Origin: Strigamia acuminata | Taxonomy: Eukaryota; Arthropoda; Chilopoda; Geophilomorpha; Linotaeniidae | Assembly: GCA_949358305.1 (NCBI GenBank) | Contig: OX442314.1 | Location: 50,784,581 to 50,848,580, forward strand | Direction: 5' to 3' | Length of the DNA stretch: 64,000 bases | Part shown: in pieces, positions 1 through 10,000 of the stretch | Position numbering within the stretch: the stretch's first letter is position 1 | How the letters are laid out: every line of letters starts with the position of its first letter | The notes under the pieces: model-generated | The model's input: only the letters and a program-made list of their open reading frames with translations | Databases searched by the model: none | What the model was told of the DNA's origin: nothing | Translations under genes and position numbers: made by a program

Positions 1-1460
1 TCGATGTAGCACACTCCCAACGTTGACAGCTTTGGTCCAGCCATTTTCACCATCTGAACCATCAAAAATTCGGACTTGGGTGGACAGGTGGTGACTACCG
101 AGTTGTTGTGAGTAACTCCCTCGGCGGCTTCCGTAGTTTTCGGTGTGTCGCATACGTGGGTGTGGTGTGCTCCCTCACAGCTGTAGCACTTTATTCGAGT
201 TCTACACTCCTCAGTCTTGTGGGGCACTTTCCCCAAGCATCTCATGCAAATTCCCTTCTTTTGCAGCTCTTTGCGTCTCTCCTCCATCGTGAGTGGACAT
301 CTTTTCCGATTATGTTCTGCAGAATCACAAAATTGGCATGTCATAATTATTACCGACAATTGTGATGCTGATCCAGATCGTGGCTCCTTTTCCTTTCGGT
401 TAAATCGCCCTTTATTGGTGTAATCGCTGTCCTTCTCCGCGACTTTGTTGTGGGTCGTATCTGGCTTCGACTGAGTTTTCAGCATGTCATATTTGGCGTG
501 TTTGGCGAGATAGTTGCTCAGCCATTCCATCAACTTCGTTATTGACCTCTCTCCGTCGCAGTCCTTGTCGTACTCCATGATGATGTTGCGAGGAATGGCA
601 GATGACAGCACGGGAAAGATGGTCCGTTGTATCTCCGCCAAGGGCACGTCAATGTTCGCTAAATTTTCAATGTTAACTTCTACATGCCTGTGTAGCTTTT
701 GCAGGCTCATCCGGTCTCGATCGCTGTTGACAGAGGGCAAGTTTAATAAATTCGACAGATACTTATTCTCGAGAACGATTTTATCGCCATATTTTTTTTG
801 CAGGCGTGTAATTGCAATCTCGTAGTTTCCTGTGGTGATTTCCAGTGCCTTGATATCGTCTAACGCGTCGCCGACCAAATAGTTTCTCAAATATAGCAAT
901 TTGTTGGTTCCATCCAGTTGTTCGTCGTCGCCAACTAGAATGGAAAATGTCTTCCAAAAACCTCCCCATTCCTCCGGTTTACGTCCGTCAAACTTCGGTA
1001 TTTCGAGTGGTTTACGTTTGATGAACGATTGACCATTCGTCGGGGTCGCGCGTGGTGTTGCCGCCGTCACTGCTGCGGTAATGGCCGCCGCTAGCGCGTC
1101 GATGTCCGCCGGTTGCGCGTCCGCGTTCGGTCGTATGTTCTGGGGTAGATTAGGGGTGTAATTTAGTTGAATGTACCTGCCTAAATCAGCTCTTGATGCG
1201 GCCAAACGGTCTTCCAGTGCGTCGAGTGCTTGTACGGTGTCGTCGATCTCTTGGTCGCTTTTCGCTAGGTCCAGAGTGGCGTCGAACGTCAATTGCACTC
1301 GTTTCTGCTTCTGTTCGAGTTGTTGCAGCCATAATTCGATTGTGGCTTGCGGAATTGCAGCTCGTCCATTCAGTGCAGTGGTTACCGTGGTCAAAAGTGT
1401 TTCTGTGACCACCATGGCCGCTCGGAATGCTTTGTTCTTCAGGTCAAAACTTCTTACCAT
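1..1460 (-). CDS. BEL/Pao retrotransposon gag, 3' part beyond window edge
   Basis: An uninterrupted frame of about 486 codons starts at the ATG at 1460 and runs off the window start. After an N-terminal coiled region (LEQKQKRVQL...), residues about 145-290 resemble the DUF1759 gag region of BEL/Pao elements (IPKFDGRKPEEWGGFW). Residues about 375-427 hold three cysteine clusters: CQFC-x4-H-x4-C, CMRC...H...C and CYSC-x3-H-x4-C, the nucleic-acid-binding knuckles of this family. A primer-binding site and LTR lie just upstream at 1500-1517 and from 1519. The protein would form the particle and package RNA; pol lies outside the window. The frame looks intact, so the element may be young. Direct reading gives the frame and motifs; the family name comes from known BEL/Pao organisation. 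Confidence 0.85.
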   Translation of the reverse strand, partial: MVRSFDLKNKAFRAAMVVTETLLTTVTTALNGRAAIPQATIELWLQQLEQKQKRVQLTFDATLDLAKSDQEIDDTVQALDALEDRLAASRADLGRYIQLNYTPNLPQNIRPNADAQPADIDALAAAITAAVTAATPRATPTNGQSFIKRKPLEIPKFDGRKPEEWGGFWKTFSILVGDDEQLDGTNKLLYLRNYLVGDALDDIKALEITTGNYEIAITRLQKKYGDKIVLENKYLSNLLNLPSVNSDRDRMSLQKLHRHVEVNIENLANIDVPLAEIQRTIFPVLSSAIPRNIIMEYDKDCDGERSITKLMEWLSNYLAKHAKYDMLKTQSKPDTTHNKVAEKDSDYTNKGRFNRKEKEPRSGSASQLSVIIMTCQFCDSAEHNRKRCPLTMEERRKELQKKGICMRCLGKVPHKTEECRTRIKCYSCEGAHHTHVCDTPKTTEAAEGVTHNNSVVTTCPPKSEFLMVQMVKMAGPKLSTLGVCYI

Positions 1461-1499
1461 TTTAGTAGATTATTTAGATGAATTCGGAATTTAAAATGT

Positions 1500-1517
1500 T
1501 CCCGGGTTTCGGCACCA
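1500..1517 (-). promoter_or_regulatory. Primer-binding site of the BEL/Pao element
   Basis: On the minus strand this reads TGGTGCCGAAACCCGGGA, an 18-nt tRNA 3'-end complement that starts with the usual TGG. It sits one base inside the LTR end and 40 nt before the gag ATG. I do not assign the tRNA. Confidence 0.7.
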
Positions 1518-1518
1518 A

Positions 1519-2000
1519 TGTTAAACTTGAAGTAAATAAAAGATATTTCAAATTTACCAATCAATTTCTAAAGTCCTTGACTACAAGTAGATGTAACAGT
1601 TGAAAATCGCGTTGAAGTCCAAGATGGCGTTGGAGTATAAAAGAAGCACGACCACACAGTTTAAGTTGAAAAAGTACACTGATTTTATTCTATTCATAAA
1701 GGGAAAAGGAAATGCAAATCCCGAGTTCGGAGAACCAATCACAAGCGTCCGCAAGGTAGGGGAATGACGTGTTCAGGTGGAGGAATGCAAACGGATTAAA
1801 AAGGATTAACAATTTAGGATTCCAATAAAATGAACAGGTCAAAACATACAAATGAGAATAAAAGACATATTATAACAAATTGGCAAAATCACAAATTCAA
1901 ATATCAAAATCTTAAATAAAAAATGGAAATACAAAGTAACAATATAAATTCAACAATACAAATTAAACTCGAATAATAATTCACGCGTAAAATCATCCGA
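1519..2000 (-). mobile_element. LTR of the BEL/Pao element, outer end not resolved
   Basis: In element orientation the LTR ends ...TTTAACA directly before the primer site. Its plus-strand face begins TGTTAAAC at 1519. A minus-strand AATAAA-type signal lies near 1680-1690. The outer TG boundary cannot be fixed because the region to about 2000 is AT-rich and then runs into a tandem array. Confidence 0.45.
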
Positions 2001-2008
2001 TTTTCACA

Positions 2009-2738
2009 AATATGACGTTTTGAGAAATTAATATGACGTTTTGAGAAATTAATATGACGTTTTGAGAAATTAATATGACGTTTTGAGAAATTAATATGAC
2101 GTTTTGAGAAATTAATATGACGTTTTGAGAAATTAATATGACGTTTTGAGAAATTAATATGACGTTTTGAGAAATTAATATGACGTTTTGAGAAATTAAT
2201 ATGACGTTTTGAGAAATTAATATGACGTTTTGAGAAATTAATATGACGTTTTGAGAAATTAATATGACGTTTTGAGAAATTAATATGACGTTTTGAGAAA
2301 TTAATATGACGTTTTGAGAAATTAATATGACGTTTTGAGAAATTAATATGACGTTTTGAGAAATTAATATGACGTTTTGAGAAATTAATATGACGTTTTG
2401 AGAAATTAATATGACGTTTTGAGAAATTATATGGCGTTTTGAGAAATTAATATGACGTTTTGAGAAATTAATATGACGTTTTGAGAAATTAATATGACGT
2501 TTTGAGAAATTAATATGACGTTTTGAGAAATTAATATGACGTTTTGAGAAATTAATATGACGTTTTGAGAAATTAATATGACGTTTTGAGAAATTAATAT
2601 GACGTTTTGAGAAATTAATATGACGTTTTGAGAAATTATATGGCGTTTTGAGAAATTAATATGACGTTTTGAGAAATTAATATGACGTTTTGAGAAATTA
2701 ATATGACGTTTGGAGAAATTAATATGACGTTATTTCTG
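2009..2738 (+). repeat. 21-bp minisatellite, about 35 copies, TGACGT in each unit
   Basis: The unit TATGACGTTTTGAGAAATTAA is repeated head to tail with almost no divergence. Two 20-bp variant units, with ATGGCG in place of ATGACG, start at about 2431 and 2640. They are 209 bp apart, which equals nine 21-bp units plus one 20-bp unit, so a block of ten units has itself been duplicated. The last full unit has one further change (GTTTGG). Every unit has a TGACGT (CRE/ATF-type half site), so sites recur every two helical turns. The array ends about 165 bp before the H15 gene. Confidence 0.95.
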
Positions 2739-2901
2739 TTTATTTTCATCACTCGCATTCAGAAACAAACAAACAAACATCAACAATCATGCAGCACACC
2801 GAAGCGACACTGCTGAGCGACAGAACGACGTCATTGCATGACAGACACCAAATTCGGGAAATAAGCCTAGGAAATAAAGCAAAAAATTACAGAATGCATA
2901 A

Positions 2902-3393
2902 ATGAGTAACTACGAAGGGCTATTTGTCTCTGAGCAAATGGCCAGCAGCTTGTCTAGGAGAAATAAATTTCAAGTGGTTTTAGTGAACGGGCGAAATGAT
3001 CACCAGGATTTCTTCACTCGAGTGCTAACCAGTCTTGTGCGGATCAGTTTCAAAACCGAAGACGGCTCAGTCTCGCCCACGAGCATCATGAGCTACATGG
3101 CACGAATCTCCCAGCGCAGTATCAACGACAAGGACTTGCGCAAGAGAGTCGGCAGTGCCCTGGTGCGTGGCATGCAGAACAAGCTGGTGACGTTGAAGGA
3201 CGGGCAGTTTAAATTGACGAAACGTGCGCGAGTGGTGGTCGACAAAAACTGCAGGCTCTGGCTCAAAATCCCCAATTTTCTGCCCAAGCAGTACGGCGAC
3301 GAGAGAGTTTGCCCATCGACGTCGCCGATGGGAAACAAGAAGAAAAACACGAAGCTTGCGAAGATTAAGCAGACGATGCGCAAAAGGAGTTGA
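2902..3393 (+). CDS. Small basic protein with linker-histone (H15) winged-helix-like domain
   Basis: This is an intronless 163-residue ORF. Residues about 37-107 match the pattern of the H15 winged helix: a hydrophobic first helix (VLTSLVRISF), GS plus a second helix (TSIMSYMARI), a basic third helix (DLRKRVGSALVRGMQNK), then a wing ending GQFKLTKRAR, which parallels the GSFKL end of histone H1/H5. The tail (residues 108-163) is basic (KKKNTKLAKIKQTMRKRS) but lacks the long Lys/Ala/Pro tail of normal H1. The likely role is binding linker DNA or another nuclear DNA-binding job. The 21-bp TGACGT array lies just upstream and could act as a promoter element; that is inference. Assignment rests on pattern only and other winged-helix proteins are possible. 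Confidence 0.55.
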   Translation: MSNYEGLFVSEQMASSLSRRNKFQVVLVNGRNDHQDFFTRVLTSLVRISFKTEDGSVSPTSIMSYMARISQRSINDKDLRKRVGSALVRGMQNKLVTLKDGQFKLTKRARVVVDKNCRLWLKIPNFLPKQYGDERVCPSTSPMGNKKKNTKLAKIKQTMRKRS

Positions 3394-3840
3394 AATTTAA
3401 TGTTTTCAATGAAAAATATCGCAAGTTTTGGTGTGTTTATGTGAACAAAAAAAGAATTTGCTGCTTAAAATGGATGGAAAGTCACGGTGTCTGCTGGTTT
3501 CGAACAGAAATTTACAGTTTTAATTTTGTGCTTTTTCTATTTCATTTGATATTTATTTTGTTAATCAGACCTGGGCAAATAAAAAAAAATGCAAATATCG
3601 GAAAAACGCGAAGAATTGTTTAATTAATTTAATTAAAAATTTAAGAAAAAATGGTCACGACATTAAATGACGTTTCTGCGTGACTGCGGCCCTGCTTTCT
3701 CGACCAATCAGGGGACTCCTTGACCGGTGGCCGGTATTACTAAGGTATTACCATAGAGTAAAGTAGCACGGAAATTCAAACTACGATTAGCAGTCAGTGC
3801 GAAACAAATTGCCATCCGATTTAGACGATTTTCGAGCACG

Positions 3841-4154
3841 ATGGAATCCGTACCGATGACCGAAGAAGACTTCGACGTCTACGCCAAAGAACTGAAAGAG
3901 AAAAATAAACAGAATGCGCCCGCAGTCGACGATGATGAGAGAATTGGGTTCGGCACGACAGGCTTTTTCGACCAAGACATTTATGCGGCCGGGAAACCGA
4001 AAAACGAATACGTCACTTCGATCGCGCCAAACGAAGAAAGATTTACAACGCGTTGTATATCGGTGGACAGGACGCGTTGGTGGCGGGGTATCCGAGGTTG
4101 GAGAACGAGGCGAAGAATCAGTACCGCAGATATGAATTAGATTACATTTTGTAA
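3841..4154 (+). pseudogene. SF3B1: Miniature SF3B1-derived locus: N-terminal segment joined to C-terminal segment
   Basis: The ORF starting at 3841 encodes the N-terminus of splicing factor 3B subunit 1: after a divergent start it has [14 protein letters not shown], then [11 protein letters not shown], which parallels the VGLDSTGYYDQEIY...GYVTSIA stretch of animal SF3B1. From 4038, in the -1 frame relative to this start, the DNA encodes the extreme C-terminus of the same protein: [19 protein letters not shown], then [11 protein letters not shown] and a stop at 4152-4154. The roughly 1,200 residues between are missing. The joint falls at AAAGATTTAC with no GT-AG signal. In the starting frame translation leaves SF3B1 at the joint and stops at 4140 after a basic tail ([18 protein letters not shown]). 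AATAAA follows near 4180; no poly(A) tract is seen. This looks like an internally deleted (retro)copy. Confidence 0.85.
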
Positions 4155-4324
4155 TTTTTTCTAATTTGTTTGTTTTGAATAAAATTTTAATAATTGGCAT
4201 GGTTTGTTTGTTGTGTTGTTGGTGCATTAATTGTCAAGTTAATGGCTGGTTTTGATTTTTTGAAGCCTTGGGTCGAAATAAATTCTCGTTCGTGTTATTA
4301 ATGTCCATTTTGTGAATATTAGTT

Positions 4325-4726
4325 ATGTCTTATTCGTCCAGGGATGAAGACCCTGAACCTTTTTTGATATATTGCGTGACGTGCAAGCAAAAGACTGAGA
4401 GTAGGAATATTAAGATGGCCAAGACTCGCAATTCTAGAATACTCATCAAAGCTATTTGCTGCCATTGTAACAAGCGTAAAGCCACGTTCATTCGATATGG
4501 GTTTGATTTGTTACACCACATTGGTTGTTTGTTTATTTTTTTAATATTTAAAATCTTGACAGATCGTGTCCGTTTTCGAGCAAAAATAATTAGTTGGGCG
4601 AAAGAACGGCTACTTATTCAAACAAGGTACAAAATGGCGACTTTAAAATTGCTACACAAACTAATTAAATTATTAAATTATTATATTTCAGCGTTAGAAA
4701 TATTATGTACATTAATTTCTATGTAA
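4325..4726 (+). CDS. Zinc-ribbon ORF of DUF5679-like pattern
   Basis: The N-terminal 60 residues carry YCVTCKQKT...KAICCHCNKRKATFI: two CxxC pairs about 30 residues apart, the second followed by a basic KRKATF end. This is the layout of the short single-ribbon proteins grouped as DUF5679, known from DNA viruses and scattered animal loci; I assign it by pattern only. The ORF can run on to 4726 (133 codons) through a hydrophobic stretch (CLFIFLIFKIL), which may instead be intronic. A candidate 3' splice site (TTTTTATTTCAG) lies at about 4853, followed by two competing open frames to about 4965 or 4990, so the 3' structure is unresolved. Function unknown. Confidence 0.45.
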   Translation: MSYSSRDEDPEPFLIYCVTCKQKTESRNIKMAKTRNSRILIKAICCHCNKRKATFIRYGFDLLHHIGCLFIFLIFKILTDRVRFRAKIISWAKERLLIQTRYKMATLKLLHKLIKLLNYYISALEILCTLISM

Positions 4727-5058
4727 AATTGTAAAAAGAAAATAGCACAAAGTGTTGAACTGATGTATTGTCTTGCAACAATAAACCATTGCAACATTTC
4801 CAATTGTTTTTACATGTTGATGTCGTCTTATTTAAATCTCACGTTTTTATTTCAGAATGTTTATTTTCGGACTGGTGTGTGGAAAGATTTGAAGATTTAT
4901 GTGAAAAATTTGACTGGAATTTACGACGATATTTACGTGTTAAGTCGGTGTTTAAACGCTCGTAAAGTCATTTTTATAATAAACGGATAAGTGGTTAAAA
5001 CTGGAACAAAATCAATCAAATTTTATTTATGTTTTTCTTATTTATGTGAAATACATTT

Positions 5059-5469
5059 TCAGTTTCGTGTGACTTTGATCTGATGTCCAACACCGGGCAA
5101 GCTGCGGTCAATCAATTGGGAAATGAGTAATCGTGGCTCCACCTTGGAACGCAAAATTGGATTTAAAAGCGGTCGAAGATCTTCGCGGTCTTGCGGCGAT
5201 TGGTCAGACTGATGTGATAAGAAGAGAAAAAAAAAATATTAAAATAAATTTTTTGGTTTGAAAAACATAAAAATCGGTTTTACAGTATTAGGTTTGGGGT
5301 CCTTTCGTGCAAGAACACCGCCACCGAGATTGGTCATTTTATCCACCTGAAAAAAAAAAACATTAAATTTGTAAACCAAACATATCTACCCGGTAGTTAA
5401 TTTTTCGTACCACCGAAGGCGTAGTGAGAACGTTGCCACTCGTTAGTTCCGCCACGATTGTGTGTAAAT
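5059..5469 (-). CDS. Three C-terminal exons of an unrecognised minus-strand gene
   Basis: Three short exons fit together on the minus strand with GT-AG signals and matching phases. Exon c is 5469-5411 (needs one base from upstream; ...LHTIVAELTSGNVLTTPSV; donor GTACGA). Exon b is 5346-5284 (21 codons, VDKMTNLGGGVLARKDPKPNT split by its neighbours; acceptor T10CAG). Exon a is 5208-5059 (49 codons and a TGA; SDQSPQDREDLRPLLNPIL...). The joined frame is open and ends KVTRN. The acceptor of exon c shows that at least one exon lies further upstream, between 5470 and about 6900, which I could not find. No family is recognised. Part of the flanking intron (CTATACATTCC...AAAAAAAATTT) recurs at about 18,965, so the upstream part may have been disrupted. 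Confidence 0.5.
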
Positions 5470-5489
5470 CTATACATTCCTTTATGGAA

Positions 5490-6950
5490 AAAAAATTTGA
5501 CCAATTAAAAATAAATTAATGTAACCTAGAGTAATTGAAACGGTGGTGCCATCTGTGTTTCCTAGTTGGCACGAACTAGGAGTTACAAATCATCTTAAAA
5601 GTAATAAACTTTAACATTTCAACTAATATTATATTATTATTATATAAAATTGTTTTCAATTTTCAATTATTGTTGCCATAGTTATTTCGATCCAGTTACT
5701 TGACAAGAACAAAGGAACAATCGACTAAAAGTAACATCAATATTGCTTTCACAGTCCTCTGCGTCTCTGATGAGGTAAGTGTTCTCAATTTTAGTCCTCA
5801 TTTCCTAAGATTTTGCCCGTTTGAATTAAAGAACTTGTTTTTTTTTATCACGAAAGGAAACAACAACAAAATCTATATTCATTTGAGCTTTTTAAAGATT
5901 ATGTTCGAGATTTGATTAATCTGGTTAAAATTTAATTGTGGGATTTGAGTCTAGTGGTTTGGCTAGAATAGAAGTGAATATGCGTGCAAAATGTGCTACG
6001 ATCACATTAATCGGATGTTAAGAGTGAGCTTTCCAGCCGTGATTTTGAATTTGACCTTAATGGTCACGTCATTGCATTTAAAACTAAACTGATGTTGGAT
6101 TGTCCTCCTAGGAGTAGAGCTACGGAAAAAATGAAACAATTACTGACAGCTGACACACTGTGGCAACCAAAATCCGCCGCTAATAAATAACTACTAACAC
6201 GTTGACATGTGTTGTATAATTAAACCAAACATTGTGATAAATTATCAATTCATGTTGCCGTAGTTATGTCGATTGTCAGTGAAGTAAACAAAAAAGAAAA
6301 AAAAAACAAATTCTGTATTGAATTTCACTTAAACAAAAAATTTCCATCAATAATTCGTTTTATAAAAAATAGACTCCACGTGTTTGACCCGTTCTATTTT
6401 TGCGATATCGGTAACTTGAATCATTATACATCAAGAGAATGGTCTCGTGCATTTATGGTGGATTTGTAATTTGTATTGCATGTATTGAATTTCGTTTTGT
6501 ACGGGAATCTGGGCCGCCATTATCCCCATTCTGTTTCGGGTGCTTCTAGCTATTGTCAGACGATAATTGTGTAACATCCAAGCCATTATCACTTGGTAAC
6601 CAATTGATGGATAGACCTTACATGGTACTGTCGACGGGTCGGTTACTAGTTTTTGCATCCTCACTTGCCCATTGAAAAAATATCAATGCACTGAGGGAAG
6701 GGGAAGCAGCCCCACTCTCCCACAAAGGAGAAAGTAGGTCATGTGGCGACTGCTCTAGGCTGACCTGTCCTAGTGGGTCTCTACATGTTATACCAAATAC
6801 CAACTGAAAATGCATCCCTTGTCATTTACTGCTTCACCAACAATAAAAACAATTGAAAACTAGTACGGATCAGAGTATTTTTTATTTAAATTGTGCTTAC
6901 TAATAAATATTTTAAAATAATTTAAATAAAAATTTTTCTTCTTGAATTCT
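5490..6950. other. Non-genic AT-rich interval
   Basis: I see no convincing gene. The longest frames (5700-5915, 6266-6469) are AT-rich with no motif. Short phrases recur inside it (GTTGCC[AG]TAGTTAT..TCGAT near 5670 and 6250), and some recur near 18.97-19.1 kb, which suggests old dispersed repeats. The upstream exon of the minus-strand gene may be hidden here. Confidence 0.5.
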
Positions 6951-7012
6951 AGAACAACAGCAAGTTTTCAACCTTTTTAAAACGAAAAATTCATACTTCT
7001 TGAGTTTGCAAA

Positions 7013-10000
7013 ATGAGGATTGTGATGCGAAGGAATGCAGTTGGAGCTGCGGTAAAGTCTAAAATTCGTAAAATTGTACAACAACAAATGCCACAACTTT
7101 GGATGTTTGAGAAATCATTTCCCGAATTACAAACGTTAATTGATCCCATGAAAAGCGCTAAAATCAAATTTCTTTGGAGTTTACTTCTAATGAGCTGCCT
7201 CGCAGTCTGTTGCTATCAAACTGGGCAGAAAATCAAGTATTTCTTTTCAAACCCCATCGCTACTGACGCTTATACGAGAGACGCAACCAAGATGTCATTC
7301 CCACCTCTGAAAGTATGCACGCAAGAAAACACATACACACGACATGCGTGGAAACATTTTCTACACTCAACACCAAAAACTGTGCCCCAGTGTAGAGATA
7401 TTCTTTTGGATTTATTTGAAAATGAGAAAGTCAACATATCTGCATTATGGGATATTGATCAACCTGTATTAAACAAAACGGAATTTATTTCGGTAAGGAA
7501 ATCCTGATTTATTTTGCCAACTGAAATGTAAAACACTACCAGAGACTTCTTACAGAAATCTACGAACAAACCAAATATTCAAATAGGCAATGAATTGTCC
7601 ACATATGGAACCTGCGCTGTGATAACGGTTGGTAAGTTATGATCGACCATTAACTGCAATAAACTCCTACCATAGAGTCATTTGGTGTTTTCTAGAAAAT
7701 ATTACGGGTCGAAATTTATATGGCAAATTGAAAATGTGGTTCAATCGACCACAATTCTGTCCCCCAGGCATACTTTCAGTAAATATATTGACTACAATAA
7801 CAAAAGCAACATTCAAAAATTAAAATTTATTAAAACTATAGGTGTCAAGCCCTATTTCAGGTAGATCTGATATAGCACTCAGTGTGACTTCAAATCAAGT
7901 AATAAGAAGTAAATTTAGTTTAAAAGAGGTATTTATTATCACCATTTGATTAATTCCCCTACCATCTTCCCCAAGGTGTTACATTTGTTAAAAGAAACAA
8001 CCAAAAAAGCTAAAAATTTAGGAAAAATAGTCAATGTGCTGGAAAAAAAACTGATTTAGGGTCCTGACAAACAATGTTATATCTCCCCTCCCATCCAGAC
8101 AACTTCCTGGGACCCATCCTATGTCTTGGCTACAGAGTACAGCCATGAACTAAAGATAACATGTTCAGAGTGTTTTGCCACCAATGGCGCAACATATAGT
8201 CACACTGTATTCTGAGATACAAGTAACAAACATCCTTAGTTAGCAAGAAAGGCATGACATGTGATTGCGGTCATCCAATCACAATCAGCACACAAAACCA
8301 CGAATCAAAAGGAAATAACACACAGATAGGTATTCATGTAATCCTTGGTTCGTGGTACAGTGTATAAGGTACATTGCAAAAATTGATTATTTTTTTATGT
8401 GTAATTATAGTTTATATTTCTGAATACATCATCTAATCCATGCATTCACGAAAAGGATTTTATCAAATGTCACGAGAAATGCCTTCAAGATTTTTACAGT
8501 CAACAACCTTGCAGGTGAGAGATCACTTTACACACCGTAATAACCATTTAAAATGAATTTGAGAACGAGCACAATACTAATATGTAATTAAATATTATTG
8601 TTTATTCAGATTGCCATTTATGAGTGGAAAGACGGCCGACAACACATGCAATAATTCCCTCGGTACACTTAAGCTGTACGAAAGCATTCGGACTAAACTA
8701 CGGAAAATAAACTCAGAATTAAAGTGCTTGTGCAACCGAATGTGCACTCAAATAGAAGAGATAAAATTCTACACATCTAGTACAACGGATGCCCTGCTGA
8801 CAGAACGCGAAAACGAAGCAGCATCAAATGTTATTGAAGTCATCGAAGAAAGATTTGCTTATGGATTTGTCAATCTACTCATTGATGCAGCTGGAAATAT
8901 TGGCCTTTACCTCGGGATGTCGATACTTTCAGTTTTGGATTTGATCACATTAATCGTCAATTATCGAAAACGTAATGCAACGTCACGAAACAGTAGTACA
9001 ATTTGCCTCAAAGTATGGCATTATCTGCACAAAACAAAAAGCCATTTTTCATCCCTGCTGAAAGACAAAGAGCCAATTCCTTGCAGCAGTATTCAAAACA
9101 TATTGGAAAAGGTTGTTTATCTCGTCTGCACCTTTCTATTTCTGGTCATGATCTATTTCAAATTGATGACATACATGGCATATCCCATACGAGTAAACAT
9201 TGCAGTCGCGGACGAAGCAAATGTAACCTTTCCTAACATAACAGCTTGTGTAATGACGAATCCAACGACCATGGAATTGGAGAAGATGTATGCTGATGAA
9301 AATAATCTGAGTCAGAGTGATTGTCCCATTCACATGTTAAACCTACTAGATCTAAAAGAACAAAACCTCACAATAGAAGAACTATGGGAGCAATCTTCCT
9401 CTTCAGAAGCTATGATATTTCATAATTTCGTAAGTAGGATTATGCAACTTATCAGATAGTCATCTTATGAATGTTACCTTTTGGCAGGTACCGTTTTCAG
9501 ATGTTGAAATAAATACCCCAAAAGGAAAATGTACACATTACTTAATAGGTGTGTCATTAATTTCATTCTGCAGTAAATGATTGCCAAAATAACTTATTAT
9601 CCACCTTCCCATTGAGTGTTACAGTATTGGATGCAAACTTATTATTACAAGCGATACCTCCATACAAATAATTCCTTGTATTGAAAATTGTAGACAAAAT
9701 GCTATCGACATTTTTCAAAGATGAGTGAATAACAATTTAATTACAACTTTTCTTTTTGTCTAGATGAAACTCAGTACAATGGCCAAGCCACAATGCTTAT
9801 GAAATTTTACGAGGCTCCTACATCGATGTTATGTGACCAATACTACGAGGTAAAAAAAAAGCACATCAATCAGGCATTTAATTTCGTATGTTAATTGATT
9901 GTCATGTATCACTAAGTTTTTCATAACAACAAGAGAAGACCAAGATTTGGATTTGACTTCAAATGGATTGTTACCATTCGGAGGTGGCGTCTCAGTAGTT

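Noticed and set aside
2009-2738. CRISPR-like array
   Set aside because: Units are directly adjacent with no unique spacers and the context is eukaryotic.
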